Shown: positions 25,213-34,606 of the stretch, one piece after another
Position numbering within the stretch: the stretch's first letter is position 1
How the letters are laid out: every line of letters starts with the position of its first letter
NCBI RefSeq assembly: GCF_016126015.1
Contig: NZ_JAEFDB010000012.1
Coordinates: 29,669-93,668, forward strand
Reading direction: 5' to 3'
Length of the DNA: 64,000 bases
From: Capnocytophaga periodontitidis
GTDB lineage: Bacteria > Bacteroidota > Bacteroidia > Flavobacteriales > Flavobacteriaceae
The notes under the pieces: generated by a model
Database searches by the model: none
Seen by the model: the letters and a program-made list of their open reading frames with translations, nothing else
What the model was told of the DNA's origin: nothing
Position numbers and translations under genes: made by a program

Positions 25213-27240
25213 ATGAGTACATTAGATTCTAAAATTCCTGAAGGTCCTATAGCGGACAAATGGACGAAATATAAAGACCATATCAACCTCGTAAACCCTG
25301 CTAACAAACGTAATATCGACGTGATTGTGGTAGGTACTGGTTTGGCTGGTGGTTCGGCTGCAGCTACCCTTGCTGAATTAGGCTACAACGTAAAAGCATT
25401 CGCTTACCAAGATTCTCCTCGCCGTGCGCACTCTATCGCTGCTCAAGGGGGTATCAATGCCGCTAAAAACTATATGGGCGATGGCGACTCTAACTATCGC
25501 TTGTTCTACGATACTGTAAAAGGGGGCGACTACCGCGCTCGTGAGGCTAACGTATATCGCCTTGCTGAAGTATCTGGCAATATCATCGACCAATGTGTGG
25601 CGCAAGGCGTACCTTTCGCTCGTGATTATGGTGGGCTACTTGATAACCGTTCTTTCGGTGGGGTATTGGTTTCTCGTACTTTCTATGCCAAAGGTCAAAC
25701 AGGACAACAGCTTTTGCTCGGTTGCTATGCCGCAATGAACCGCCAAATCGCTCGTGGTAAAATAGATATGTACAACCGCCACGAAATGCTCGATGTGGTA
25801 ATAGTAGACGGCAAAGCTCGTGGTATCATCGCTCGTAACCTTGTTACTGGTGAAATTGAACGCCACTCTGCTCACGCTGTAGTTATCGCCTCTGGTGGTT
25901 ATGGTAATGTATACTTCCTTTCAACCAATGCGATGGGCTCTAACGCTACCGCAGCTTGGAAAATCCACAAAAAAGGTGCTTACTTTGCTAACCCTTGTTT
26001 CACTCAAATCCACCCTACTTGTATCCCTCGTTCAGGCGACTATCAGTCTAAATTAACTTTGATGTCTGAATCTTTGCGTAACGACGGACGTATTTGGGTG
26101 CCTAAGAAAATGGAAGATGCAGTAGCGATACGCGAAAAACGCAAAAAACCTACTGAAATCCCTGAAGAAGACCGCGATTACTACTTGGAGCGCCGTTACC
26201 CTGCTTTTGGTAACCTCGTGCCTCGTGACGTAGCTTCACGTGCTGCTAAAGAACGTTGCGATGCAGGTTATGGTGTAAACGAAACAGGTGAAGCTGTTTA
26301 TTTGGATTTCTCTTCAGCTATCGAACGTTACGGTAAAGAACAATGTAAAATCCATGGTGTAGAACCTACTAAAGAAGAAGTTACAAAACGCGGTGAAAAA
26401 ATCGTAGAAGCTAAATATGGCAACCTTTTCCAAATGTACGAAAAGATTGTAGCCGAAAACCCTTATAAAACACCAATGATGATTTATCCTGCTACTCACT
26501 ACACTATGGGTGGTATTTGGGTAGATTACAACTTGATGACCACTATCCCTGGTTGTTATGCTATCGGTGAGGCAAACTTCTCCGACCACGGAGCTAACCG
26601 CTTAGGAGCTTCTGCCTTGATGCAAGGTTTAGCTGATGGTTACTTTGTATTACCTTACACTATTGGCGATTACTTAGCCGCTGATATCCGTACTGGTAAA
26701 ATCCCTACTGATACTCCTGAGTTTGACGAAGCAGAACGCATCGTAAAAGAGCGTTTGGCTTACTTCATCAACAATAAAGGTACCCACTCTGTAGATTACT
26801 TCCACAAAAAACTTGGTAAAGTGATGTGGGATAAAGTAGGTATGGCGCGTAATGCTGAAGGCTTGAAAGAAGCTATCAAAGAAATACGCGAAATACGCGA
26901 AGATTTCTGGAAAAACGTAAAAGTACCTGGTGAACTCACTGGTATGAACGTAGAGCTTGAAAAAGCGGGTCGTGTAGCCGACTTCCTTGAACTTGGTGAG
27001 TTATTTGCTAAAGACGCTTTAGAGCGTAATGAGTCTTGTGGTGGTCACTTCCGCGAAGAGTATCAAACTCCTGATGGTGAGGCTCTCCGCGACGACAAAA
27101 ACTATGCTTATGTAGCCGCTTGGCAATACACTGGTAATCCTAAAGAAGTAGTGAATACCTACAACCCTAGTGAAGAGGTAATGCATAAAGAACCTCTCGT
27201 ATTTAAAGATATTGAATTGAAACAACGTAGTTATAAATAG
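25213..27240 (+). CDS. sdhA: Succinate dehydrogenase / fumarate reductase flavoprotein subunit
   Basis: 675 residues. FAD-binding '[21 protein letters not shown]', the covalent-FAD region '[11 protein letters not shown]', the substrate region 'HPTCIP' and '[13 protein letters not shown]', and '[22 protein letters not shown]' are the classic motifs. It oxidises succinate in the TCA cycle or reduces fumarate in anaerobic or CO2-grown cells; the menaquinone-based anchor suits either. Part of the compact sdhCAB operon. Confidence 0.96.
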   Translation: MSTLDSKIPEGPIADKWTKYKDHINLVNPANKRNIDVIVVGTGLAGGSAAATLAELGYNVKAFAYQDSPRRAHSIAAQGGINAAKNYMGDGDSNYRLFYDTVKGGDYRAREANVYRLAEVSGNIIDQCVAQGVPFARDYGGLLDNRSFGGVLVSRTFYAKGQTGQQLLLGCYAAMNRQIARGKIDMYNRHEMLDVVIVDGKARGIIARNLVTGEIERHSAHAVVIASGGYGNVYFLSTNAMGSNATAAWKIHKKGAYFANPCFTQIHPTCIPRSGDYQSKLTLMSESLRNDGRIWVPKKMEDAVAIREKRKKPTEIPEEDRDYYLERRYPAFGNLVPRDVASRAAKERCDAGYGVNETGEAVYLDFSSAIERYGKEQCKIHGVEPTKEEVTKRGEKIVEAKYGNLFQMYEKIVAENPYKTPMMIYPATHYTMGGIWVDYNLMTTIPGCYAIGEANFSDHGANRLGASALMQGLADGYFVLPYTIGDYLAADIRTGKIPTDTPEFDEAERIVKERLAYFINNKGTHSVDYFHKKLGKVMWDKVGMARNAEGLKEAIKEIREIREDFWKNVKVPGELTGMNVELEKAGRVADFLELGELFAKDALERNESCGGHFREEYQTPDGEALRDDKNYAYVAAWQYTGNPKEVVNTYNPSEEVMHKEPLVFKDIELKQRSYK

Positions 27241-27246
27241 AAAAAT

Positions 27247-27999
27247 ATGGCAACGATGAACCTAACACTCAAAGTGTGGCGACAAAAAAACTCGCAAGAG
27301 AAAGGTCGTATGGTAGATTATAAAGTAACCAACATTTCAGACCATATGTCTTTTTTGGAAATGTTGGATGTACTCAACGAACAACTCATTGAAAAAGGAG
27401 AAGAACCTGTAGCATTCGACCACGATTGCCGTGAAGGTATCTGTGGTATGTGCTCGCTCTTTATCAATGGGGAAGCTCACGGACCCGACCGTGGGGTAAC
27501 TACTTGTCAGTTGCACATGCGTATGTTCAAAGATGGTGATACCATCACTATTGAACCTTGGCGCGCTACTGCTTTCCCTGTTATCAAAGACTTGATGGTA
27601 GATAGAACTGCTTTTGAACGCATTCAACAAGCAGGGGGATATATCTCTGTGAACACTTCTGGTAATACGCAAGATGCCAACGCTATTCCTATCCCTAAAC
27701 GCGATGCCGACCGCTCTATGGACGCTGCGGCTTGTATAGGTTGTGGAGCTTGTGTGGCTACTTGTAAAAACTCTTCGGCTATGCTGTTTGTGGCTGCCAA
27801 AGTATCGCAATTTGCCCTCCTTCCTCAAGGTCGTGTAGAGGCTACCGAGCGCGTACTCAATATGGTAAACCAAATGGAACACGAAGGTTTTGGTAACTGT
27901 ACCAACACTGGTGCCTGCGAAGTAGAATGTCCTAAAGGTATTTCACTTGAAAATATCGCACGCCTCAACCGTGAGTATTTAAAAGCAAGCATTAGATAA
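27247..27999 (+). CDS. sdhB: Succinate dehydrogenase / fumarate reductase iron-sulfur subunit
   Basis: 250 residues. The N-terminal ferredoxin-like domain has '[20 protein letters not shown]...TTCQLH' for the 2Fe-2S cluster; the C-terminal half carries '[11 protein letters not shown]' and '[15 protein letters not shown]' for the 4Fe-4S and 3Fe-4S clusters. It starts six nt after sdhA and is followed by an intrinsic terminator at 28026-28062. Confidence 0.96.
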   Translation: MATMNLTLKVWRQKNSQEKGRMVDYKVTNISDHMSFLEMLDVLNEQLIEKGEEPVAFDHDCREGICGMCSLFINGEAHGPDRGVTTCQLHMRMFKDGDTITIEPWRATAFPVIKDLMVDRTAFERIQQAGGYISVNTSGNTQDANAIPIPKRDADRSMDAAACIGCGACVATCKNSSAMLFVAAKVSQFALLPQGRVEATERVLNMVNQMEHEGFGNCTNTGACEVECPKGISLENIARLNREYLKASIR

Positions 28000-28025
28000 T
28001 TTGTCGATTTGACAATTAGCAAATA

Positions 28026-28062
28026 AAAAAACTGCCTCAGAATAATTTGGGGCAGTTTTTTT
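28026..28062 (+). terminator. Intrinsic terminator after sdhB
   Basis: AAAAAACTGCC (28026-28036) pairs with GGCAGTTTTTT (28051-28061). Its loop carries the TTG of the next promoter. A near copy lies at 28447-28485. Confidence 0.9.
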
Positions 28063-28074
28063 ATTGTATATTTG
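28047..28074 (+). promoter_or_regulatory. Promoter for the 116-aa gene, overlapping the terminator
   Basis: TTG at 28047-28049, 17-nt spacer, TATATTTG at 28067-28074; the ATG at 28093 is 18 nt downstream. Confidence 0.6.
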
Positions 28075-28092
28075 TATTCTAAAATAGAAGTT

Positions 28093-28443
28093 ATGCAACA
28101 AGAAGCTATTGTAAAACAAATTAGTAATGTAATTTTTGAAAAGGAACTTGAAAGATACATACAATTATTGGAAGAAGGTAGGGAGCAAGCTCCATATAAA
28201 GAACCTAACTGGAAGAAAGGGCAAGCCTTATATAACAAACTTGATGAGGAAGGAAGAGAGGCTTTCAAATCTTTTTTAAGTATGGTGATGAGTGAGACTG
28301 TCAGTGATATTTTGGGATATTTGGATGGAATCGCAACTTTTGAAGGACAAACAGAGCCTTTTGAGTTGTTCTATAAAGGGAAAAAGGTAAGTGGAGACCT
28401 TCAGGAGTATTTTTTGATGTACTTGGAAGAAAAGGGAATATAA
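28093..28443 (+). CDS. Hypothetical 116-aa protein between two near-identical terminators
   Basis: The open frame starts at 28072, but the -7 box at 28067-28074 overlaps that codon, so the ATG at 28093 (giving 116 residues from 'MQQEAIVKQISNV') is preferred. Acidic, soluble, helical; 'LSMVMSETVSDILGYLDG' and 'FELFYKGKKVSGDLQEYFLMYLEE' have no known family match. Small cytoplasmic proteins of this type in Bacteroidetes are sometimes immunity proteins, but nothing here shows that. Confidence 0.65.
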   Translation: MQQEAIVKQISNVIFEKELERYIQLLEEGREQAPYKEPNWKKGQALYNKLDEEGREAFKSFLSMVMSETVSDILGYLDGIATFEGQTEPFELFYKGKKVSGDLQEYFLMYLEEKGI

Positions 28444-28446
28444 AAT

Positions 28447-28485
28447 AAAAAACTGCCTCAAATTGTTTGGAGCAGTTTTTTTTTA
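28447..28485. terminator. Bidirectional terminator, copy of the sdhB terminator
   Basis: AAAAAACTGCC on the left and AGCAGTTTTTT on the right of a short loop; only the loop differs noticeably from 28026-28062. It separates two convergent genes. Confidence 0.85.
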
Positions 28486-28493
28486 TAAGTTTC

Positions 28494-29276
28494 TTACCAG
28501 AAAAACCTCGAAATGAACAGTAACAAGGAGAGTAACAATATCACCAACCAAAATTGGTTTTCTCTCCAAAATACTTTAAAACCTTTTTCTTTAAATTCTC
28601 CATCAAAAATAATGTCTTTATAAGAATAATCATTGAATTTTTCGGCTTCAAATAGGGCAGCTATCACAGGTTTGGCAGAGGGGTAAGGATTATCACCCGT
28701 AAAAGAGTTGATTGCTTCCCATACAATGGTTTCAGTAGTTTCACTTTCGTCATCTATAAAAGGCGATTGTAAAAAGTAAAACAAACTGTCGCGTTGTTCC
28801 AAAGGCGTAAGATAGATAGCCATACAACAAATCATTACTTTTTGTGCTTCGGAAATAAAATTATTTGCTTTGATATACTTCCAGCATTCACGCAACACTT
28901 CAGGTTCATCAGAAGGCGTATCTATATCGTAATCGCAAAACCAATCAATATGAGCTAAAGTAGTTGCATCGGTATTGCGGAAATACACTTCTAAAAAAGA
29001 TTCTATACTTTTAAATGATGGCATAAAAGCAGTAGCCTCCAAGTCGGTTATTACTACCTTTCCTTTTAAGAATCCCGTAGTGTAGACCAATGCTACATTG
29101 CCTTCAGTATCTGTGAGGAGTGGCAATAGCTCAAACCCCATCTTAACTTGTGAAATTCTTTCTTGAGCCAGACGAAATTGTTCCTTGTTGAGCAATGTAA
29201 TCCCATCTCTAGGAGTAAACGTTCTTAGAAAGCTATCATCAATATCGTTTTCCCTGCAAATTTCCTTCCAATTCAT
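28494..29276 (-). CDS. Hypothetical protein with C-terminal transmembrane anchor (possible SUKH-like domain)
   Basis: 260 residues: a soluble N-terminal ~230 residues and one C-terminal hydrophobic helix (about 239-257), a tail-anchored layout. The centre ('LLPLLTDTEGNVALVYTTGFLKGKVVITDLEATAFMPSFKSIESFLEVYF') has the ring of a SUKH/SMI1-type domain, but I am not confident. No signal peptide. It is in a minus-strand group with the DUF4254 gene, whose stop precedes it by 33 nt of upstream distance. Confidence 0.6.
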   Translation of the reverse strand: MNWKEICRENDIDDSFLRTFTPRDGITLLNKEQFRLAQERISQVKMGFELLPLLTDTEGNVALVYTTGFLKGKVVITDLEATAFMPSFKSIESFLEVYFRNTDATTLAHIDWFCDYDIDTPSDEPEVLRECWKYIKANNFISEAQKVMICCMAIYLTPLEQRDSLFYFLQSPFIDDESETTETIVWEAINSFTGDNPYPSAKPVIAALFEAEKFNDYSYKDIIFDGEFKEKGFKVFWRENQFWLVILLLSLLLFISRFFW

Positions 29277-29309
29277 AATGATAATGTATTTATTTCAACA
29301 TCTTACCTA

Positions 29310-29915
29310 TTACCTCTTACCTCTCAGCACTGGGTTCAACTCATCATCATTGTACATCTTCATTTGTTTATAGACCTTCATATACTTTCTACCAGCAGCT
29401 ATATCGTCTAAAAGCTGGTTGAGAGCTGTCGAAAGATCTTTTTTCTGTTCGAGGAGAACATTCAGTTTTTCTTGGCATTTAGCGCGATGCTCAGGAGTGG
29501 CATCGGGGCGGTTTACCTCTTCTTGCATATGGTAGATTTTCAGTGCTAAAATCGAAAGTCTATCCACTGCCCAAGCAGGACTCTCGGTATTGATAGTAGC
29601 CTCAGGAAGTGGTTTCACCTCCTTATATAAATCTAAAAAATAGCTATCTATATACTCTACCATATCGGTGCGATCTTGGTTAGAGGCATCGATTTTACGC
29701 TTGAGGTCGAGGGCTGCCACTGGATCGATATGTGGGTCGCGAATAATATCCTCGTAATGCCATTGCACGGTGTCAATCCAGTTCTTGCGATAAAGCAAGT
29801 AATTGAGCAAGTCGGTTGATGGATAAGGGTTTGTAAAAGACTGATATACATCATCTGCAATGTGATATTGTGCAATACTTTCTTCAAATATTTTAAAAGC
29901 TTTTTCTGAAAACAT
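29310..29915 (-). CDS. DUF4254 domain protein
   Basis: 201 residues from the ATG at 29915 (a longer frame to 30041 would start inside the promoter). The pattern 'YHIADDVYQSFTNPYP...LLYRKNWIDTVQWHYEDIIRDPHIDP' and 'DRLSILALKIYHMQEE' is the DUF4254 family, all-helical and common in Bacteroidetes, unknown function. The consensus promoter at 29933-29962 fits this start. It runs divergent from glutathione peroxidase. Confidence 0.85.
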   Translation of the reverse strand: MFSEKAFKIFEESIAQYHIADDVYQSFTNPYPSTDLLNYLLYRKNWIDTVQWHYEDIIRDPHIDPVAALDLKRKIDASNQDRTDMVEYIDSYFLDLYKEVKPLPEATINTESPAWAVDRLSILALKIYHMQEEVNRPDATPEHRAKCQEKLNVLLEQKKDLSTALNQLLDDIAAGRKYMKVYKQMKMYNDDELNPVLRGKR

Positions 29916-29932
29916 AGTTATTAATTTTTGGG

Positions 29933-29962
29933 CAAATATAAAGTTTTTCTTTAATAAATCAA
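29933..29962 (-). promoter_or_regulatory. Promoter for DUF4254
   Basis: On the minus strand TTG (29962-29960), 19-nt spacer, TATATTTG (29940-29933). Confidence 0.75.
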
Positions 29963-29972
29963 ACCTTTTGCG

Positions 29973-29980
29973 TAACTTTG
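29973..29980 (+). promoter_or_regulatory. -7 box for glutathione peroxidase
   Basis: TAACTTTG ends 20 nt before the ATG at 30001. Its -33 region would overlap the divergent DUF4254 promoter. Confidence 0.55.
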
Positions 29981-30000
29981 CCACAAATTTTAATTTTTCT

Positions 30001-30555
30001 ATGAAATACTTCACTTTTATTATCACTTTATTCACCCTCACTATGGAAAATCTACAAGCACAAAAGAACGCTGATAATCAAACTATTTATCAGTTTACTG
30101 TAGAAGATATCAACGGCAAACCCTTTTCCCTTGCCGACCTCAAAGGCAAGAAAGTAATGATTGTAAACACTGCCTCAAAATGCGGTCTCACCCCTCAATA
30201 CAAAGAACTCGAAGCGCTTTATCAGCAGTATAAGGACAGAGATTTTATCATTATAGGATTCCCCGCTAATAATTTCTTAGGACAAGAACCAGGTAGTAAT
30301 GAACAAATCGCTTCATTTTGCAGTATCAACTATGGAGTAACATTCCCGATGATGAGCAAAATATCGGTAAAAGGAAAGAATATGCACCCTCTATATCAGT
30401 TTCTTACCCAGAAAGCAAAAAACGGTGTAGAAGATTCTAAAGTAAAATGGAATTTTCAAAAATACCTCATCGGGCGAGACGGCAGATTAGAAAAGGTAAT
30501 CGACCCTAAAACCTTACCATCTAGCGATGAAGTAACACAATGGATTGAAAAATAA
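30001..30555 (+). CDS. Glutathione peroxidase-family thiol peroxidase, exported
   Basis: 184 residues from the ATG at 30001, which puts a hydrophobic signal peptide at the front ('FTFIITLFTLTMENLQAQ'). The catalytic Cys is in 'VNTASKCGLTPQY' (Cys in place of selenocysteine), the family Gln-containing 'FPANNFLGQEPGSNEQI' and the Trp-containing 'KWNFQKYLIGRDG' are present. Without an established glutathione pathway the donor is likely thioredoxin (family knowledge). Detoxifies hydroperoxides in the periplasm. Confidence 0.9.
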   Translation: MKYFTFIITLFTLTMENLQAQKNADNQTIYQFTVEDINGKPFSLADLKGKKVMIVNTASKCGLTPQYKELEALYQQYKDRDFIIIGFPANNFLGQEPGSNEQIASFCSINYGVTFPMMSKISVKGKNMHPLYQFLTQKAKNGVEDSKVKWNFQKYLIGRDGRLEKVIDPKTLPSSDEVTQWIEK

Positions 30556-30575
30556 TCATATAGAATCGAGAATTA

Positions 30576-31496
30576 ATGACGACAAGAGAACTACTACACG
30601 ATGCTTTAGCTTTGACAGAACATAGTTTTGCCAACGAAAATCCCAGATACATCAAAAAACAAAAGAACAAGATACTCTTCCACACCTTGTTAAACATCCC
30701 ATTTGCTAAAAAATGGTTCAGTTTGATACAATCAGAAGAGTATAAATGGGTGCTTTCACACCGTCCTCGTATTTATTTTAAGCCTTTTAGGGTGTATATG
30801 TCTACCAAATGGGGCAAGAAAGAACGAACTAAAGCCTTGCTAAGTTGTTATGCTTTTATCAAGCAACAGCCTTTTTTGACGCGTGTTATCCAAGAAGAAA
30901 AGCCTATCAAATTGGCTGAGTTCACAATGAAATACAACGGCGAAAAGGGACAAATATACCTCGGATACAATGAACGTTTCCGCAAAGAAGGGGAATTAGT
31001 GGTCTCGTTGCATTGTGATAGTTATCAGGAGGCCATTTGTGAAGCTTCTTTTGTGATTGACAAGGAAAATGAGGGATGGGTATGTCGTATAGGCTGTGTA
31101 CAAGGTAACAAAAGTGCCGAAACTGAGAATGCTATCAAAGAACTACAAAAACAAATGTATGCTCTTCGTCCTAAAGCCTTGATGATATTTATCATTCAGG
31201 AACTTAGCAGGCAATTAGGTTGCTCTGTTTTGTATGGGGTAGGCAGTAAGATACAGGCACATAACAAAAAGCACTTTATCCATATAGAATGCTTGCACAA
31301 ACTCAGTTTTAGTTATGACACATTGTGGAAAGAAGCCGATGGTACTCCCGATAAAGATGGGTGGTTCAAGCTTCCTATTGAAATGCACCGCAAACCAATG
31401 GAAGAAATCAAATCGAGCAAGAGGTCGCTCTACCGCTATAGGTATGAGATGTTAGACAAAATTGCAACAGAAATAAAAGAGACAATTAACAAATAA
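30576..31496 (+). CDS. VirK/YbjX-family protein (DUF535)
   Basis: 306 residues matching the DUF535 pattern: 'LFHTLLNIPFAKKWF', 'EFTMKYNGEKGQIYLGYNERFRKEGELVVSLH', 'RIGCVQGNKSAETENAIKELQKQMYALRPKALMIFIIQEL' and 'GVGSKIQAHNKKH'. VirK in Shigella and YbjX in E. coli belong here; a GNAT-like fold is believed. Function in Bacteroidetes unknown. It lies 20 nt after the peroxidase and four before bshB1. Confidence 0.85.
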   Translation: MTTRELLHDALALTEHSFANENPRYIKKQKNKILFHTLLNIPFAKKWFSLIQSEEYKWVLSHRPRIYFKPFRVYMSTKWGKKERTKALLSCYAFIKQQPFLTRVIQEEKPIKLAEFTMKYNGEKGQIYLGYNERFRKEGELVVSLHCDSYQEAICEASFVIDKENEGWVCRIGCVQGNKSAETENAIKELQKQMYALRPKALMIFIIQELSRQLGCSVLYGVGSKIQAHNKKHFIHIECLHKLSFSYDTLWKEADGTPDKDGWFKLPIEMHRKPMEEIKSSKRSLYRYRYEMLDKIATEIKETINK

Positions 31497-31500
31497 CAAG

Positions 31501-32217
31501 ATGAAATTAGATATATTAGCTTTTGGGGCACACCCCGATGATGTAGAATTAGGGGCAGCAGGTACCATTGCCAAAGAGATTAGCTTAGGCAGAAGTGTAG
31601 GCATTATCGACCTAACACAAGGGGAATTGGGCACACGTGGCAGTGCTGAAATACGCCACCAAGAGGCAACCAAAGCTAAAGAGCTATTAGGGGTAACCAT
31701 ACGCGAGAATTTGAAGTTCCGTGATGGTTTTTTCATAAATAACGAAGCTCACCAAATGGAGATTATTAAAAAAATACGTCAATATCTGCCCGAGATAGTG
31801 CTTTGCAATGCTATAGACGACCGTCATATCGACCACGGCAAAGGTAGCAAACTCGTGAGTGATGCTTGTTTTCTCAGCGGTTTGCGGCGCATCGAAACTA
31901 CTCTCGACGGTATAGCACAAACGGCTTGGCGTCCTAAAGTAGTGTATCACTACATTCAGTGGAAGAATATAGTCCCTGATTTTGTGGTAGATATCACAGG
32001 TTTTATGGAAACCAAAGTGAATGCTGTGTTGGCGTACAGCTCTCAGTTTTATGACAGCAATAGCAATGAGCCCACTACTCCAATTTCTGACAAGAACTTT
32101 TTAGATAGCGTTACTTACAGAGCACGCGATTTGGGTAGGCTAATTGGTACAGATTTTGCGGAAGGTTTTACGTGTGAGAGAGTTCCCGCCGTGGAATCTC
32201 TTTTTAATCTTAAATAA
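31501..32217 (+). CDS. bshB1: Bacillithiol biosynthesis N-acetyl-GlcN-malate deacetylase
   Basis: 238 residues. The LmbE-type zinc motif 'GAHPDDVELGAAGT' is at the start (residues 9-22), the catalytic 'DLTQGELGTRGS' follows, and 'DRHIDHGKGSKLVSDACFLSGLRRIET' completes the fold. The 'ITGFMETKVNAVLAYSSQF' tail is BshB1-like. It removes the acetyl group from GlcNAc-malate. This implies a bacillithiol-based thiol pool, consistent with other Flavobacteriia. Confidence 0.93.
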   Translation: MKLDILAFGAHPDDVELGAAGTIAKEISLGRSVGIIDLTQGELGTRGSAEIRHQEATKAKELLGVTIRENLKFRDGFFINNEAHQMEIIKKIRQYLPEIVLCNAIDDRHIDHGKGSKLVSDACFLSGLRRIETTLDGIAQTAWRPKVVYHYIQWKNIVPDFVVDITGFMETKVNAVLAYSSQFYDSNSNEPTTPISDKNFLDSVTYRARDLGRLIGTDFAEGFTCERVPAVESLFNLK

Positions 32218-32224
32218 CTAAAAA

Positions 32225-32416
32225 ATGAAATTAATATTATTAACTATTGGTATATTACTGCTATGTGTGGCAGGTATGGCAATTAAGATTTGGGGCAAGA
32301 AAGGCGGTAAGTTTGCCGGTACTTGTGCAAGCCAAAATCCACATTTAAACCCTGAAGGGGAACCTTGCAGTTTCTGCGGTCGCTTACCCGACGAACAAGA
32401 GTGCAGAAATAAATAA
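32225..32416 (+). CDS. Small membrane-anchored secreted protein with CxxC motif
   Basis: 63 residues: a hydrophobic N-terminal helix (4-20), then a Lys/Gly-rich stretch and a small Cys-containing region 'GTCASQNPHLNPEGEPCSFCGRLP' with CxxC. Widespread in Flavobacteria as 'membrane or secreted protein'; function not known. It shares one nt with the sigma factor start and seems coupled to it. Confidence 0.8.
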   Translation: MKLILLTIGILLLCVAGMAIKIWGKKGGKFAGTCASQNPHLNPEGEPCSFCGRLPDEQECRNK

Positions 32417-32967
32417 TGGCAGAGGCACTTGCTGAAAATATAGTCGCTGCAAAAGCAGGTAAACAACGAGCTTTTAGTTGGTTGTTAGACGAGTTTTGGA
32501 CTGATGTGTACAACTTTCAGCTCAAGCGTGTGAATGATGAAGTTGAAGCAGAGGATATTAGCATACAAACATTTGCTAAAGCATTCGATAAGCTTCATAC
32601 TTACGACGAGCGATACTCTTTCCGCACTTGGTTAATTGCTATTTCTAAAAATATTCACATAGATAACCTGAGAAAGCAAAATGAGTCGCTATTGCACTTA
32701 GACCGAGAGGAAAAGCAATCTAAAACGCTGATAGATGAGACCCCCATCATAGAGGATAGCCTCATTATGGAACAGCAGTTCGACTACTTGTTAAAAAGTA
32801 TAAAACAACTAAAAGAACCTTACCGAACGGCAATACAACTGCGCTATCTGCACGAAAAAAGTTATAAAGAGATTGCCGAAGAGATGCAATCACCGATGAG
32901 CAGTGTGAAGATTACTCTGCTAAGAGCTAAGAAAATGCTAGCAGAGATATTAAAGAAAAACAGATGA
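32416..32967 (+). CDS. RNA polymerase sigma factor, sigma-70/ECF type
   Basis: 183 residues. Region 2 around 'WTDVYNFQLKRVNDEVEAEDISIQTFAKAFDKLHTYDERYSFRTWLIAISKNIHIDNLR' and region 4 'QLKEPYRTAIQLRYLHEKSYKEIAEEMQSPMSSVKITLLRAKKML' are clear; the length and missing region 3 fit the ECF type. No anti-sigma gene is adjacent. Its stop lies inside a convergent terminator (32956-32995). Confidence 0.92.
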   Translation: MAEALAENIVAAKAGKQRAFSWLLDEFWTDVYNFQLKRVNDEVEAEDISIQTFAKAFDKLHTYDERYSFRTWLIAISKNIHIDNLRKQNESLLHLDREEKQSKTLIDETPIIEDSLIMEQQFDYLLKSIKQLKEPYRTAIQLRYLHEKSYKEIAEEMQSPMSSVKITLLRAKKMLAEILKKNR

Positions 32968-32995
32968 AGCCTCAAAAGATTTCATCTGTTTTTTT
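32956..32995. terminator. Bidirectional terminator after the sigma factor gene
   Basis: AAAAACAGATGAA pairs with TTCATCTGTTTTT across a 12-nt loop; it overlaps the stop codon and faces the end of the SMI1/SuFu gene. Confidence 0.85.
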
Positions 32996-32999
32996 ATGT

Positions 33000-34358
33000 T
33001 TATAACGCTACATTTTTGCGGTGAACATCTATTACTTCAGAGATTCCGTTTTCGTCGAAAAGGTTGAGGAGCTCGTCAACCCCTTCTTCTAATTTTAAAT
33101 CCATTTCTTCTGGATAAATAGGCAAAATACAATAGAAATTGATAATCGTACCATCTTTAGTGTGTAACTTTAAGAAGTCCTGTGGAGCTGATAAGTAAGG
33201 GGGCATCAGCAGGATACAACCGAAATCGGTATTGGCAATAGGTTCAGCATCGGGGCCGTTGGGGATAGTGTGTCCTTCAGCCATCCACGTTTTGTACTGA
33301 TGCGGGAAACGCGCTATCATCTTCAGGAAGTACACAGGCCAATAGTTATCATCGTCTTTAAAAGCTTCATCGCTGATAGGCCAATCGGCAGGAAGGTAGA
33401 CCATTAGCTCAGCGTGGCTGTAGTCGTTAGGGTCATCTAAGCCTTCGGGCAAGTACATAGGGTAATCGCTCATACCGGTAGTAAAGAGTACATTGTAAGG
33501 CGTTTCGGGGGTAGGTTTGATCCAATGTACATCTATATGCACATATTCTGAGACGATTTCGTGGAATACGCTGTCTATTTTGCCGATATATTTTTCAAAA
33601 TGGTCGCAAATTTCGTCCATATACACACAAGTGCGGTCAGGCAATACAAAATCGCTTCTGTCTTTTTCGGAATAGTTATAAACGTTAGAGCCTCCTTCTG
33701 AGACATAATCGGGAGTAGGAGCGAAAATATTAGGCAAATCATCTTCTTCGTTATAATCAATAGCATCGATGAGCGAGTGCATTTCGTTATCGTAATACAC
33801 GATTCCTTTTTCAATATCGTCAGTAAGAAATTCGAGCCAATCTTCCATAGAGTCGTAGTGTAAATCCATAAATGAATCTTCGATAGAATCGAGTACTAAG
33901 TCTATTTCGCCTATTTGTCCAACAACACCTTCTTTATCGGGATCGAGGTCGATGAACATAAAGCGTGCTCCATTGGAGAGGAATGGAATCCATTTAGGGT
34001 TATAAAATTGGTTTTTTAACACTTCATCCCAACACATATCAATGGCTTCTTCTTTATCAAAGTGAAGGGATTGCCAATTAGGAACGCTTTGCAATTGTTC
34101 TAACCAATGTTGCTGCGTGCGTTTGATTTCTTCTAAGGGTATAAAGCGCAAACCATCAAGGAAGAAGACATCGTTTTCACCTTCTTTTTGTCCGTTGAAA
34201 GTTTGGTATAATTGTTTTACCTCTGCAGGGAGGGCAATGCCCATTTCAGCTTCAAATTCAGTTATTTGTGACTCGGACACCCCTTTGTTAAGGCTTGCGA
34301 TAAGAGGAGTAGCTTGATCGAGGATAACGTCTAAGAATCGTTTGACTGTTTTTTCCAT
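33000..34358 (-). CDS. SMI1/KNR4-type domain fused to a suppressor-of-fused (SuFu) domain
   Basis: 452 residues. Residues 1-170 resemble SUKH/SMI1-KNR4 ('GVSESQITEFEAEMGIALPAEVKQLYQTFNGQKEG...FMFIDLDPDKEGVVGQIG'). From about 245 on the sequence is SuFu ('YNVLFTTGMSDYPMYLPEGLDD...YSHAELMVYLPADWPI...MIARFPHQY...GCILLMPPYLSAP...INFYCILPIYPEEMDLKLEEG'). In bacteria both domain types are typical immunity or poly-immunity proteins of polymorphic toxin systems. No toxin lies beside it here, so its partner may be elsewhere or absent. Confidence 0.85.
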   Translation of the reverse strand: MEKTVKRFLDVILDQATPLIASLNKGVSESQITEFEAEMGIALPAEVKQLYQTFNGQKEGENDVFFLDGLRFIPLEEIKRTQQHWLEQLQSVPNWQSLHFDKEEAIDMCWDEVLKNQFYNPKWIPFLSNGARFMFIDLDPDKEGVVGQIGEIDLVLDSIEDSFMDLHYDSMEDWLEFLTDDIEKGIVYYDNEMHSLIDAIDYNEEDDLPNIFAPTPDYVSEGGSNVYNYSEKDRSDFVLPDRTCVYMDEICDHFEKYIGKIDSVFHEIVSEYVHIDVHWIKPTPETPYNVLFTTGMSDYPMYLPEGLDDPNDYSHAELMVYLPADWPISDEAFKDDDNYWPVYFLKMIARFPHQYKTWMAEGHTIPNGPDAEPIANTDFGCILLMPPYLSAPQDFLKLHTKDGTIINFYCILPIYPEEMDLKLEEGVDELLNLFDENGISEVIDVHRKNVAL

Positions 34359-34388
34359 AGTTGTTTTTATACAATTATTTTTTCGCTA

Positions 34389-34418
34389 CAAATGTACAAC
34401 TTTTCATTTAGAAAGCAA
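34389..34418 (-). promoter_or_regulatory. Promoter for the SMI1/SuFu gene
   Basis: On the minus strand TTG (34418-34416), 19-nt spacer, TACATTTG (34396-34389). Confidence 0.75.
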
Positions 34419-34570
34419 AGAACTTTCATATTTTTTTGTTTTTATTTTTAATATTAAAAATATTTCACCTTTGCCTAATAATTATCTTAAATAATAAAAT
34501 TTCATCTCTTATTTCAGGAAAATCGTTTGAAGGTTTTGATTTCATCAAATAAGCAGTAATTTGAAAACAC

Positions 34571-34605
34571 AAAAAAGGCTATTCGCGAATGAATAGCCTT
34601 TTTTT
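34571..34605 (-). terminator. Intrinsic terminator after purA
   Basis: AAAAAAGGCTATTC and GAATAGCCTTTTTT form a perfect stem; the purA stop is at 34607. Confidence 0.9.
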
Positions 34606-34606
34606 A

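Noticed and set aside
27337..27882. 181-aa open frame opposite sdhB
   Set aside because: Antisense to a perfectly conserved iron-sulfur subunit; composition is a shadow of it.
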